Origin: Rhizobium sp. 16-449-1b
Lineage (GTDB): Bacteria > Pseudomonadota > Alphaproteobacteria > Rhizobiales > Rhizobiaceae
Direction of reading: 5' to 3'
Assembly (NCBI RefSeq): GCF_017741935.1
Contig: NZ_JAGHMH010000029.1
Span: 62,001-126,000, forward strand
Length of the DNA stretch: 64,000 nucleotides
The notes below the pieces were generated by a model. It was given only the letters and a program-made list of their open reading frames with translations, made no database searches and was not told the DNA's origin. A program made the position numbers and the translations under genes. Positions 36,410 to 44,786 of this stretch are shown piece by piece; the stretch's first letter is position 1; every line of letters starts with the position of its first letter.

Positions 36410-36631
36410 CTATTCCGCAGCCTGACGAAGCTGGAAACCATCCAGCGGTTCGACAAGCGCAACGAGCTCGAAATCACTGATCATGTGATGTTGGTCGGAG
36501 CCGAGGACGGCCAAGGTCCAGAAGTCCGGATCCTCACCGAGGATCGTCGATACTTGCACGATCGTCGTTCGGCCATCGGTGTGCTTGTCGGACCGTGCCC
36601 AATAAAATGCGTCTGGAACCAAACTCTTCAT
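36410..36631 (-). CDS. Small conserved protein, unknown function
   Basis: Seventy-three residues (MKSLVPDAFYWARSDKHTDG...). GGGGAG lies 8 bases before ATG at 36631. Contains a hydrophobic strand pair (TTIVQVSTI, WTLAVLG). No family recognised. Confidence 0.5.
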   Translation of the reverse strand: MKSLVPDAFYWARSDKHTDGRTTIVQVSTILGEDPDFWTLAVLGSDQHHMISDFELVALVEPLDGFQLRQAAE

Positions 36632-36732
36632 TACGTCTACTCCCCACACAATGAGGCTACGATATCAGGAAATCGTAATATGGCCATCTCTCGTCTTCGC
36701 CACCCACAAGAGGATAAGGATGATACTGGAGG

Positions 36733-37113
36733 TTATTCCGCGGCGGCTTTGACCGCGGCGTTTGCCTGGTCTGCAAACTCGCCAAGAGCAGCCTTTGGTC
36801 CTTGATAGTCGATCCCCTGAACCACGCTGACCGTCGTGTTCTCGACCTCGATGCCGTGGGCGATGAAAGCGCCGCGGCCTTCATCACCGCCTCGGACGAC
36901 CACGAGCTGCCCCGGGAAGGTTTGTACGTCGGATGCGAGCCCTACCTGTTTCGCCGTCTTCTCGATTGCGCTCCCGCAGTCTTCGATGCTCAACTTTGCC
37001 TTCGGAGTGCGCTCCACATGATAGGCCAGATTGAAATTGCCATCTTGCGCTAAACCAGGAACCGTAAAACCAAACACGCTCGCTGCGGTGAGCAGCAGGG
37101 CAGAATACTTCAT
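36733..37113 (-). CDS. Small exported protein, unknown function
   Basis: A 126-residue protein with a signal peptide (MKYSALLLTAASVFGFTVPGLAQ) and a compact alpha/beta domain with one Cys (SIEDCGSAIEKTAKQVGL), FPGQLVVVRGGDEGRGAFI and an Ala-rich end. GGAG precedes ATG at 37113. It looks like a widespread rhizobial periplasmic protein family, but I cannot name it with certainty. Confidence 0.65.
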   Translation of the reverse strand: MKYSALLLTAASVFGFTVPGLAQDGNFNLAYHVERTPKAKLSIEDCGSAIEKTAKQVGLASDVQTFPGQLVVVRGGDEGRGAFIAHGIEVENTTVSVVQGIDYQGPKAALGEFADQANAAVKAAAE

Positions 37114-37238
37114 AGAAACGTCTCCGCTGAAAGGCTGTATGCGGGTAGGGAAGTGGCGCTTGGTCAGCGAAAGGGAAGGGCTGGATGTGCGTTTCAAGAC
37201 GATCGGCAGATCGACTGAGGCGCATGCGGACCGGCTGA

Positions 37239-38318
37239 TCAAAGCGTCAACTTCAGTTGGTCCGTCTGATTGACATCTGCCTGCTCGAGCGAAGATAGGG
37301 TCACGCCCAGCAAGCGCACGCCCTTTGGCGGCGGGAAGACGGGCTGGAGCAGTGAGCTGATGGCCGCCTCGATCTCGCCGGCCGACAGAAAAGATCGCTC
37401 GCCAGTTCTGGCCCGCGTGATCTGCGTGAAGTCAGCGTATTTTACCTTGAGGGTGACGGTCTTCGCCCTGATGGCATTGGCTTCGCAATAGCGCCAGACC
37501 TTGGCGATCAGCGGCCGCATACCTTCTAGCGCCGGATCATAGCTATGGATGTCCTGCGCGAAGGTATCTTCGGCGCCGACGGATTTGCGGACCCTGTCCG
37601 GCTTTACGCGGCGCTCATCGATACCGCGTGCAATGCCATGGAAGTAGGGGCCGGCTTTTCCAAAATGCTGCGTCAGAAATTGCAGCGACTGGGCCTTGAG
37701 GTCGGCGCCGGTCTGAATTCCAAGCCGATGCATCTTCTCCGCGGTAGCCGGCCCGACGCCATGGAATTTCTTCACCGCCAGCCCCTCGACAAAGGCAGGG
37801 CCGTTCTTCGGCGTGATGACAGCCTGGCCGTTCGGCTTGTTCAGGTCAGAGGCCATCTTGGCGAGGAATTTGTTGTATGAGATGCCGGCTGACGCATTCA
37901 GTCCTGTGACCGCCTTGATCTTGGCGCGGATCTCCAGTGCGATCGCGGTGGCGATCGGCATATCTTTCAGGTTCTCGGTGACATCGAGATAGGCCTCGTC
38001 GAGCGACAGCGGTTCGATCAACGGCGTGTACTCGGCAAAGATCTCACGGATCTGCTGCGAGACTGCACGGTAGACCTCGAAGCGCGGCGTCACAAAAATC
38101 AGATCTGGGCATTTGCGAGCGGCCGTGACCGAAGGCATCGCCGAGTGAACACCGAATTTTCGGGCTTCATAGCTGGCAGCCGCAACCACACCACGCGCGG
38201 CAGCGCCGCCGACCGCCAGTGGCTTGCCGCGCAGTTCTGGATTATCGCGTTGTTCAACCGATGCATAGAAGGCGTCCATGTCGACATGGATAATCTTTCT
38301 GATGGTCGCAGAGGCCAT
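37239..38318 (-). CDS. dinB: DNA polymerase IV (Y-family, DinB)
   Basis: The 359-residue translesion polymerase has catalytic motifs HVDMDAFYASVE (about 11-22) and PLSLDEAYLDVTE (about 105), the helix-hairpin-helix FHGVGPATAEKMHRLGI and a C-terminal little-finger domain. No extended tail. ATG at 38318 gives the standard MASATIRKI start; 38327 is possible. It follows the small gene at 38338-38760 by 19 bases and shares its SOS box. Confidence 0.93.
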   Translation of the reverse strand: MASATIRKIIHVDMDAFYASVEQRDNPELRGKPLAVGGAAARGVVAAASYEARKFGVHSAMPSVTAARKCPDLIFVTPRFEVYRAVSQQIREIFAEYTPLIEPLSLDEAYLDVTENLKDMPIATAIALEIRAKIKAVTGLNASAGISYNKFLAKMASDLNKPNGQAVITPKNGPAFVEGLAVKKFHGVGPATAEKMHRLGIQTGADLKAQSLQFLTQHFGKAGPYFHGIARGIDERRVKPDRVRKSVGAEDTFAQDIHSYDPALEGMRPLIAKVWRYCEANAIRAKTVTLKVKYADFTQITRARTGERSFLSAGEIEAAISSLLQPVFPPPKGVRLLGVTLSSLEQADVNQTDQLKLTL

Positions 38319-38337
38319 GATATCCATCGGTACTATC

Positions 38338-38760
38338 TCAGGCGGGACCGCCGCCGTTCGAGCCGTGCTTTCTACCCAATCCAATGAGTTCAGCCCAAAA
38401 CTCCGCCTCGGCGTCTTCAAACTCCTGGTCCAACTCTGGGTATGGGCGCGTGTCATCGGGCAATTCCACCCAGGCGGTATCGACGGCAAGCGCCGATCCG
38501 CTCTGTAAGGTAACTGCGGTGGAGTCCGGCCGGTCGCATGGCTCGTAAGGGTATTCGCCGAACCTCGTCAGCGGATCCGCGGCGCCGGGCGAGAAATAAT
38601 AGATCGGCTGCTCGTCGCGGCTTCGGTAAAAAGCGGCGACGTTCCAGTCGAAGCTGTCGTAATGCGGCAAAAACAGCTTCAGAAAATGATCCTCGACCAC
38701 CAGGCGAAATTTAGGTTCCGGCATCGACGATATTGCGGGGTCGAGTTTGAGCCAGCTCAT
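38338..38760 (-). CDS. Unknown protein co-transcribed with dinB under an SOS box
   Basis: A 140-residue acidic protein (MSWLKLDPAISSMPEPKFRL, ...PELDQEFEDAEAEFWAELIG). AAGGA lies about 7 bases before ATG at 38760. An exact LexA box is 25 bases upstream and dinB follows, so it is probably damage-induced. No known family. Confidence 0.65.
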   Translation of the reverse strand: MSWLKLDPAISSMPEPKFRLVVEDHFLKLFLPHYDSFDWNVAAFYRSRDEQPIYYFSPGAADPLTRFGEYPYEPCDRPDSTAVTLQSGSALAVDTAWVELPDDTRPYPELDQEFEDAEAEFWAELIGLGRKHGSNGGGPA

Positions 38761-38784
38761 GTCCATATCCTTTCCTATCAGAAG

Positions 38785-38799
38785 GAACAAAATAAGAAC
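38785..38799 (-). promoter_or_regulatory. LexA (SOS) box of the dinB unit
   Basis: Minus strand GTTC-TTATTTT-GTTC, exact match to the alphaproteobacterial LexA consensus GTTC-N7-GTTC. Confidence 0.8.
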
Positions 38800-38820
38800 A
38801 TTTGACCTGAGAGTCAAATC

Positions 38821-39090
38821 TCAAACCGTTGGAGGCGTCACAGGTCCAGCGTGATTGATCATCTCGCCGGAAGTCGCCGGTTGGCTCTCGAACGGTGAGC
38901 GGAGCGCTTCGATCAAGCAATCAAGAAAGGGTTTTTCGTGCTTGGCGTGAACAAGTTCGACCGCGATCGTGATCGCATGGCGACCCTGCGAGCTATCGAT
39001 GTCGCAGTGGTTCAAATGGCACCACTCGCGCACAGCGGATGTGACTGTTTCGATCTCATCGTCGGAAAGGGAGATAAGGGACATCAACAT
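38821..39090 (-). CDS. Small conserved protein related to the one at 1609-1839
   Basis: Eighty-nine residues. ATG at 39090 follows GGAGGAG by 7 bases. Shares with the 1609-1839 product an acidic start, VREWC and a Leu/Ala-rich helix (FLDCLIEALRSP). Function unknown. It lies directly upstream of the SOS-controlled gene but before its box, so it is probably separate. Confidence 0.6.
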   Translation of the reverse strand: MLMSLISLSDDEIETVTSAVREWCHLNHCDIDSSQGRHAITIAVELVHAKHEKPFLDCLIEALRSPFESQPATSGEMINHAGPVTPPTV

Positions 39091-39252
39091 GCACGTGCTC
39101 CTCCGTTCGATCGGCAAGAGCAAGTATGAACTCCCAAGCGGCGCCTACCAGTTATCCCTGACGCCGATAATCAGTAGTGTACTCTCATTTCCGGGGATGG
39201 ATAGCCCAGTAGTCGACTCGGACCGCTCGAGCTCGATTCACGATTGCTGCGG

Positions 39253-40026
39253 TCACAAAAGCATCGCCTGCTGCAGCGGTTCGCCGTCTTTTGCGACGAT
39301 CGATGAGCCATACGGCTCGCGAGACGATATGATCAGCGCGTCTTCGGGTAGCGGCCGCGCCAGGTGCATCGCCTCGTCCCATGGCGCCCGCATCCAGACA
39401 TCAGTTTCCTCCGGCGTGAGCAGGAGCACAGGCATCGCCTTTTTATGGATCGGCTTCACCAACTCATTCGCGTCGGTGGTGAGAAAGCCATAGAGATCAT
39501 CTGTCGTCAGCCCATCCTTCACCTTCCTGACGCTCTTCCAGTGCGGCACGTGGATCCCTGCGAAAAACATCAGCGACTTTTCCTCATCGCGGGCAAACCA
39601 GGCGTTTGGCACGTTGCCACCATCTTCCTGACTGGAAGGATCCGGCTCCGCGAAACTGGTGACCGGCACGAGGCATCGATGCTCGACACCGAACAAGCGC
39701 TTCCAGTGTGGCAGGTTGAGCTTGCGCACATTGGTGACGCCGCGGTCTGGCTCCATGCGGATGAGCTCATCCATGTCGACGGCCTGACCCTTGGCCTTAA
39801 GTTTTGCGGCGCGGGTCTCCGCTGCCTGTTTCTGAACGAAGATCGGGGAGGGGAGCCCCCAGCGTGCGTGGACGAGTTGCTTTTTCCCGTCGGCGGTGTT
39901 GCGGACGATCGGGCCCATCTGATTGGGATTCATCTGATAGGCCGGCATGATGTTGATCAGGCTTTCGACGTCCTGAGCCCATTTGCTGACCCAGTCCTTA
40001 TCTTCCATGCGGTATAAGTTGCACAT
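39253..40026 (-). CDS. SOS response-associated peptidase (SRAP, YedK/HMCES type)
   Basis: A 257-residue SRAP-domain protein. Cys2 (MCNLYRM), the nucleophile that cross-links to abasic sites in single-stranded DNA, is intact; the family motifs A-R-W-G-L, VTSFAEP (catalytic Glu) and KPIHKKAMPVLL (His) are visible. Its place next to dinB and upstream of the ImuB/DnaE2 cassette suits a DNA-damage role. No LexA box was found before it. Confidence 0.88.
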   Translation of the reverse strand: MCNLYRMEDKDWVSKWAQDVESLINIMPAYQMNPNQMGPIVRNTADGKKQLVHARWGLPSPIFVQKQAAETRAAKLKAKGQAVDMDELIRMEPDRGVTNVRKLNLPHWKRLFGVEHRCLVPVTSFAEPDPSSQEDGGNVPNAWFARDEEKSLMFFAGIHVPHWKSVRKVKDGLTTDDLYGFLTTDANELVKPIHKKAMPVLLLTPEETDVWMRAPWDEAMHLARPLPEDALIISSREPYGSSIVAKDGEPLQQAMLL

Positions 40027-40180
40027 TCGATACCCATCCCTCCCGATAGAACCGGACCTAACTTAGCGCATGTCGCGCCGTTCGCTAGTCGAGTGAAACT
40101 CCCGGGCGGGCGGCAGAATCCTGTAAATCTCAAAAGTTGTCGTTCTGCGACCGATATCGGGATCGACTGGCTTTGCGTAG

Positions 40181-41274
40181 CTATGCCACCGCGTTGATGA
40201 ACCCCTCAAGTTCGGCAATACTGCGCATGATGATTTCGAATTCCGGAATGTCCCCGAAGATCATTGCCGACATGCGCTCATAGTCGCGTGTGAGTTTCTC
40301 GCGCATATCCAAGGTAGGCTGAAGCCGATAGCTGCCCGGCACGGCTCGATCGTATCGATGATCTGGCGTGCGAAACATGAGCTCCTTGTGCACTCGGCAG
40401 GCCTCCGCTAGCTCCCTCATCGAGGCCGTTGCCTTGCCATAAGCGCTGTTCGTCCAAATCTGATGGACATCGTAATAATGGCGCGAGTATCGATTGAGAT
40501 CGGGCACTGGCTTTCCCGCGACCTGTTCACCGGCCCGCTTCTCGGTCATTTCAGTCATCGCGTGGAGGATGAGAACTTTTTCCCAGAAGGTTCGCTCTGG
40601 TTTCACGGTTGTCACTCCGTTGACCCGTAGGTCTTCTGCAGTGTTCAGTTCGGACGCGATGTATGGGATAATTGTGCGTGCTTCGACCGGGACCGGATCC
40701 GGGCGAGCTCCACCCTCAATCCGGACAGCAGGTTGAACGTAGTCAGCATCGGTCCCAAATACGCTCTTGTAGGTCACGACAAGAATATCCAGCGCGTCGC
40801 GCTTTCGATAGGGATCGTAACCATATTTGACGGCAAAGTGGCCTACTTCGCCAATCTGTGACTCCGTCTTTGCGATCTTCGCGAGGAGTTGTTCCCTCAA
40901 AGGGCCGGAGATGTAGGTGCGCGCCGCCTCATCGACCTTCTCAGCGAGCATTTTTGCTGCTTGTTGACGGAGCCCTGTTCGGCAATTTCTTGTTCAAGGG
41001 GAGCGTCGATATCGGTTTTGTACACACCGATATCGATATCTTCGGAGAACCTTTTGATGACGTCGTAGGCCTTGCTCAGGCTTGTCCCGCTCTTGAAGTA
41101 GAGGTTGACCGGGTCGCCGTTTCGTTGATTGAAAAGGAAATCCAGGATCCAGCAAACATAGATGTCCTTTTCAACATTCTCCGCGCGCGTTCGGAGACTT
41201 GCAGCTGCTGCCTCATACAACGCGCGGCGTTCAGCAGGGCTTGACCGGAGAACTTCAACGAATGTGGTCTGCAT
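40181..41274 (-). pseudogene. AbiEii/AbiGii-type nucleotidyltransferase toxin, single-base frameshift
   Basis: Frame one (41274-40945) carries the nucleotidyltransferase motif KSGTSLSKAYDVIKRFSEDI with the catalytic Asp residues. It then runs off, while frame two from 40951 continues MLAEKVDEAARTYISGPL and holds ERTFWEKVLILHAM and the C-terminal domain. The join is at an A5 run (40946-40955); six As would restore one frame of about 363 codons. Either a real null mutation, a sequencing error or slippage-dependent expression. It overlaps the antitoxin gene by 20 bases. Confidence 0.75.
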
Positions 41275-41983
41275 CGGCCGCCTCTTCTCGCTTACCTGCG
41301 TTCCCCACCGGTGCCAATCCCTCGGCGATTTCTTGAGCGGCCGGATACATCCATGCCGGCAAAGCCGAAAGGTTCATCCTTAGGTCGTCTGCAATGACCT
41401 GTCGGTTCGGACTATTCCTCAGCTTCTGGACGATCCCAGCTATGGCGGGTTCCAGGTTGCTTCGGTCGTCGCGCAGCCACGCCAGCGCCTGGACAATTCG
41501 CATGGCCGGCTTTCCGGCCCAGAATGCGGCTTTGGCCGAGGCTCTCTTGAAGTCGAGCTTGTAGATGACCGGGGCGCTCACTTTATGATCACCAGTCGTC
41601 GCATCGATCTCGATCGTCCTGGGGTATGTGTCCGCATGGATTGTTGATCGCGCGGGAGCCGCGGTAGTGAGCCCGAGATCATTGGCGGCGGTCATGCCAT
41701 CCACGAGGATCCGGAGTTTGTCCCGGCGGGCAACCGCATCGATGAAGGATGCGCGTGGCGGAAACACCAGCTTTCCAGTTAGCTTGCTGACGGTGGGTTT
41801 GTCATAGAGGCCGCGGTAAGGCCGGCGAATATCGCCGCGATTTGTCAGCCGCTGCAGGGCCTTCTCAACGGCGTTTGGGCTGGCAATATCCAAAAAATCC
41901 CCCCGTGACCACACACCCGACGGAGCGCCAGCGGTGATTCTGGCATGAACTTTCTCAACTGTGTCTGAGGTTGGGTCGGGCAT
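41255..41983 (-). CDS. AbiEi-family antitoxin/transcriptional repressor
   Basis: A 242-residue protein with an N-terminal winged helix (VWSRGDFLDIASPNAVEKAL, RGDIRRPYRGLY) and the C-terminal domain typical of type IV AbiEi antitoxins with DUF6088-like features. ATG at 41983 follows AGGAG closely. Repeated operator-like sites lie 20-80 bases upstream. It should repress the operon and counter the AbiEii toxin encoded by the overlapping downstream gene. Confidence 0.78.
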   Translation of the reverse strand: MPDPTSDTVEKVHARITAGAPSGVWSRGDFLDIASPNAVEKALQRLTNRGDIRRPYRGLYDKPTVSKLTGKLVFPPRASFIDAVARRDKLRILVDGMTAANDLGLTTAAPARSTIHADTYPRTIEIDATTGDHKVSAPVIYKLDFKRASAKAAFWAGKPAMRIVQALAWLRDDRSNLEPAIAGIVQKLRNSPNRQVIADDLRMNLSALPAWMYPAAQEIAEGLAPVGNAGKREEAADADHIR

Positions 41984-42005
41984 CGGCTCCTGTCCAAAGA
42001 TTATA

Positions 42006-42061
42006 TACAAATTCTGGTCAGTGGCAATCTGACCAAAATTTAGGTACAAATTCTGGTCAGT
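42006..42061 (-). promoter_or_regulatory. Repeated operator upstream of the AbiEi gene
   Basis: TACAAATTCTGGTCAGT occurs twice on the plus strand (42006-42022 and 42045-42061), with an inverted copy of the core (TCTGACCAAAATT) between. Such repeats are where AbiEi-type antitoxins bind. Confidence 0.65.
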
Positions 42062-42091
42062 ACTCGGGTATCCATACCATATGGATTCTGC

Positions 42092-42385
42092 TCAATCTCT
42101 AACGCGCTTATCAGTTGGAAGCCTGAAGCAAACTCCAGCCCCTCGCAGTCCTTCTGAAATAAACTCAATACCGGCATCCTCTAACGCTCCCTTCAGTGCT
42201 CGGAGGATCGGTATCGTGAGGGGTGGTCGCTCGTTGTGGACCTCGGCGCGGCTTACAGTCGCGACGCCAACGGACGCAGCTGCCGCAAGATCTCTCGCAC
42301 TCCATTGGAGAAGTGCACGCGCAGCCCTAATTTGAGCCCCTGTGATTTCGTTGATATCTTTTGAGTTCAAGTTGATCAATCTCAA
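42092..42385 (-). CDS. Small XRE-family regulator (module copy 1)
   Basis: Ninety-seven residues; Cro/C1-type HTH (ITGAQIRAARALLQWSARDLAAAASV, then GVATVSRAE). Relatives at 44478-44717 and 56751-56978 start at ITGDQIR or an equivalent, so the true N-terminus may be shorter; no ATG is available and a TTG is used here. Divergent from the leader/Tat genes at 42486, which it may control. Confidence 0.75.
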   Translation of the reverse strand: MRLINLNSKDINEITGAQIRAARALLQWSARDLAAAASVGVATVSRAEVHNERPPLTIPILRALKGALEDAGIEFISEGLRGAGVCFRLPTDKRVRD

Positions 42386-42421
42386 TTTTGATGGTAGAAT
42401 TGCTTCCTATAACATTTGAAC

Positions 42422-42453
42422 GGCTGCAGAGTATTGCGAGTACTTCTGCAGCC
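42422..42453 (+). promoter_or_regulatory. Hairpin upstream of leader ORF, copy 1
   Basis: GGCTGCAGAGTA and TACTTCTGCAGCC pair over 12 bp with one bulged T and a 7-base loop. It ends directly before the block CTAACCGCAATCAAGCT shared by all three modules. Confidence 0.6.
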
Positions 42454-42485
42454 TAACCGCAATCAAGCTGTATGGAGCTCGGATC

Positions 42486-42623
42486 ATGGCTGATTCTGAG
42501 GATAGCAGAAGTTTGTCTGCAATCACTCGCCGAAAATTGCCCCAGTCACTTGCCGCCTTTGCACAAAAAACTGGAGTCTCGCGTCGAGGCGGAATTCCTC
42601 TCCGTCGAGGATGGGGCAAATGA
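42486..42623 (+). CDS. Leader ORF, copy 1 (45 residues)
   Basis: ATG at 42486 follows GGAG by 8 bases. The product starts MADSEDSRSLSAITRRKLPQ and ends at a TGA that overlaps the next ATG (ATGA). Copy 3 (57102-57239) has exactly the same length and the same overlap although the second half differs. The start resembles a twin-arginine signal (TRRKL) without a proper hydrophobic core. It may be a translated leader that couples expression of the next gene. Confidence 0.6.
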   Translation: MADSEDSRSLSAITRRKLPQSLAAFAQKTGVSRRGGIPLRRGWGK

Positions 42624-43252
42624 CCCGTTCGGAGAAAACACCTGATACAACGCGCCGAGGCTTCCTGTCGGTTGCTGCGGCATCGATCACCGAGGCAGCC
42701 GGAGCGGGCTTGGCCCTACAGGGAGGGGAGAGCGTAGGGGACCCGGACCTTGTGGTGTCGCTGTGGAGGGACTGGCTGACGGCTCACAGAATGGCCAGTG
42801 ACGCCTGTCGCCGGCAGCAGAAACTTGAAACAGATATGCTGCGAGAACTTGGCAGCGTCCCGCGGGTGGAGATCGTTTTCCCCGAGGACGACGGATTCAT
42901 CTGGGCGTACACCATAGACGAGATCCGCCGCCTGCTGCCAAACCCCGAACAAGGCGATACGCGATGGGCGGCCATAGCGGAATTGTCGGCACGGCAAGCT
43001 GACTGGGACGCAGTCGATATTCACATCGGATATTCCGAAGCCAAGAAGGCGGAAGCGGAAACCGCTGATATTGAGGATGGATTATCGGAAGCTCTGTGGA
43101 GCACCTTGCCTCGATCGTTCGCCGGTCTCGCAGCGAAACTGCATTGCGTGCTGGAGATGGAAGACCCAGGTTCGGGCTTGCAGGAAGCGCCGTGGCCGCA
43201 ACTGCGCGCTATTCTTGCCGATCTTGTGCGGATTGCAGCGCTGGGCGATTGA
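42620..43252 (+). CDS. Tat-signal protein of a rhizobial multicopy family, copy 1
   Basis: A 210-residue protein. N-terminal TTRRGFLSVAAASI fits a twin-arginine signal. The mature part is helical: VVSLWRDWLTAHRM, CRRQQKLETDMLREL, GYSEAKKAEAETADIED, then LHCVLEMEDPGSGLQEAPWP and LRAILADLVRIA. Copies at 44991 and 57236 share these blocks. ATG at 42620 overlaps the leader stop; 42611 is also in frame. Function unknown; predicted folded export to the periplasm. Confidence 0.75.
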   Translation: MTRSEKTPDTTRRGFLSVAAASITEAAGAGLALQGGESVGDPDLVVSLWRDWLTAHRMASDACRRQQKLETDMLRELGSVPRVEIVFPEDDGFIWAYTIDEIRRLLPNPEQGDTRWAAIAELSARQADWDAVDIHIGYSEAKKAEAETADIEDGLSEALWSTLPRSFAGLAAKLHCVLEMEDPGSGLQEAPWPQLRAILADLVRIAALGD

Positions 43253-43788
43253 TCGTTGCGCCGTCCGGCCATCAAAGCCTCGGAACTCAATCTCCGAGTC
43301 AAGGTTGACCGCAAATTGCATTATCAGCGTCGACCGGCTCCACCGATGCGCAGAATAGGGGGCATATTGTCCGCAACTATGCGGAGAAACAGAGTCGTTA
43401 TTTCCGCAAGGGCGAGAAGACATCAGATCGTCTATCCAAGACGATCTGGATTCATCGGCCCATCGCGAGATCCTTTGTGGAACCAACTCACTCACTTGCT
43501 CTCCGAACGTCGTCCGACAGAGGAGGGTCGTGCAGTGGTCAATAATCGCGCCGCTCTAGTCGAGGCGAAAGACTTCGGCATTGTCCTGGCGCTCCCGCAG
43601 CCTCTTGTAGGACGGATGGCGAAGCTTCCCGTCGGCGGTCCGGGCTCGATCTGCGTGTCTGCTTCCGGCTCTGCTGGCAGACGCTGCCCGTGCAAAACTG
43701 GACGAGTCTAGATCTAATCGCTATTCCAAGGCCAGCAGGTCCGCCACGCACGCGGTCGATCATCCAATAATCGCAAAGAGGCTTCGGC
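43253..43788. other. Gene-poor stretch with repeats
   Basis: Contains TCCGCAACTATGCGGAGAAA (about 43370-43390), similar to the Fic-gene upstream repeats at 46992-47052, and a perfect 9-bp inverted repeat CAGATCGTC/GACGATCTG at 43424-43448. No gene was recognised. Confidence 0.4.
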
Positions 43789-44481
43789 TTGAAGAGAGTA
43801 CAACGGACGTTCACGGTCGAGTACAAGTCAGGTCGCCGCAAACTCGGGACGCAGCCCAGCTCGATCTGGGGCAACATGGATCTCAAGTCTGTCGCGCGAG
43901 CCGTTGAAAACGAGGGAGTTCTCCCGCCCAATCCACTTGCTGACGCCTCCGAACGAGATGCTCATGTGCTGCCTGGCTCTCTGAGGGACTTGACCTGTCC
44001 TGTGAAAGAGACAGAAATTCCGACGAATTGCCAGGCGATCCCTGCGGCAATCGGAACGGAGCCAGTTACCTACATTGTGGCGCCTGCTGTTGTGGAAGTC
44101 GCACCTTCATCGCCTGAGCAGGGTATTCCTAATACGGTACGTCATGAGGCTAAGCTCGACGGTGCGACAAACGATCCCATCGGCACCAACAGTGCCCGAC
44201 GCTTGAAAAAGCGAAGTGGCGGCACAAAACCGATTGCAGGCGACGACATCCGCCTGCGCAAGACTGCAAAACGGGCGCCAAGGAATTTGCGAGCGGCAAA
44301 GGTCGAGCTGACTTCAACCAGTGACGACCGGGCAGAACTTGCGGAGCTAGAGACCGAGAACAGCAGATTGCGTGCACTGCTGGCGGAAAAGCTTCGTGCG
44401 GAGAATGCCATCCTGCGCACGATGCTGCAGTTTGCAGCGTTTGGCCTGCCCTCTAGTGGGATGAGCGAACAGAAAGCCTAG
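43789..44481 (+). CDS. Conserved protein with C-terminal coiled coil, unknown function
   Basis: Two hundred and thirty residues from TTG at 43789 (AGAGG 7 bases before). N-terminus RTFTVEYKSGRRK...SSIWGNMDLKSVAR, a block also hinted at by the start of the gene at 27364-27731 (MPPRKPFVVEIKKKR). Middle disordered; C-terminus a leucine-zipper-like coiled coil (LAELETENSRLRALLAEKL). Ends 4 bases inside the convergent XRE gene. Function unknown. Confidence 0.6.
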   Translation: MKRVQRTFTVEYKSGRRKLGTQPSSIWGNMDLKSVARAVENEGVLPPNPLADASERDAHVLPGSLRDLTCPVKETEIPTNCQAIPAAIGTEPVTYIVAPAVVEVAPSSPEQGIPNTVRHEAKLDGATNDPIGTNSARRLKKRSGGTKPIAGDDIRLRKTAKRAPRNLRAAKVELTSTSDDRAELAELETENSRLRALLAEKLRAENAILRTMLQFAAFGLPSSGMSEQKA

Positions 44482-44717
44482 TCCGAGGCATCTTTGTGTT
44501 TTAGGCGAATGCCCACGCCGGCCCGATTGTCCTCAGCAATGAACTCGATCCCGTTAGCTTCCAGCACGCTTTGAATGGCCAACAGTGTACTTGGGCGCAG
44601 CTTATCGCCCCTCTCTAGGCGGGTGACAGTTTGCGTTGAAACGCTGGCTGCACTCGATAGTTCGAGCACGCCCCAACCAAGCGCTACCCGCGCCAGCTTG
44701 CATTGAATACCCTTCAT
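44478..44717 (-). CDS. Small XRE-family regulator (module copy 2)
   Basis: Seventy-nine residues, Cro/C1 HTH (CKLARVALGWGVLELSSAAS, VSTQTVTRLERG, STLLAIQSVLEANGIEFI). Same family as 42092-42385 and 56751-56978. A perfect palindrome sits directly upstream of the ATG. Confidence 0.78.
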   Translation of the reverse strand: MKGIQCKLARVALGWGVLELSSAASVSTQTVTRLERGDKLRPSTLLAIQSVLEANGIEFIAEDNRAGVGIRLKHKDASD

Positions 44718-44736
44718 ATCACCATGCCATGGTGAT
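44718..44736 (-). promoter_or_regulatory. Palindrome abutting the XRE start (autoregulatory operator)
   Basis: ATCACCATG-C-CATGGTGAT, perfect 9-bp arms, immediately before the ATG and covering its ribosome site. Likely bound by the regulator it precedes. Confidence 0.55.
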
Positions 44737-44786
44737 TTAGATTGCGCATTGCGAACTTGCCCTGTAGTCTTTCCTGACTGAAAAAC

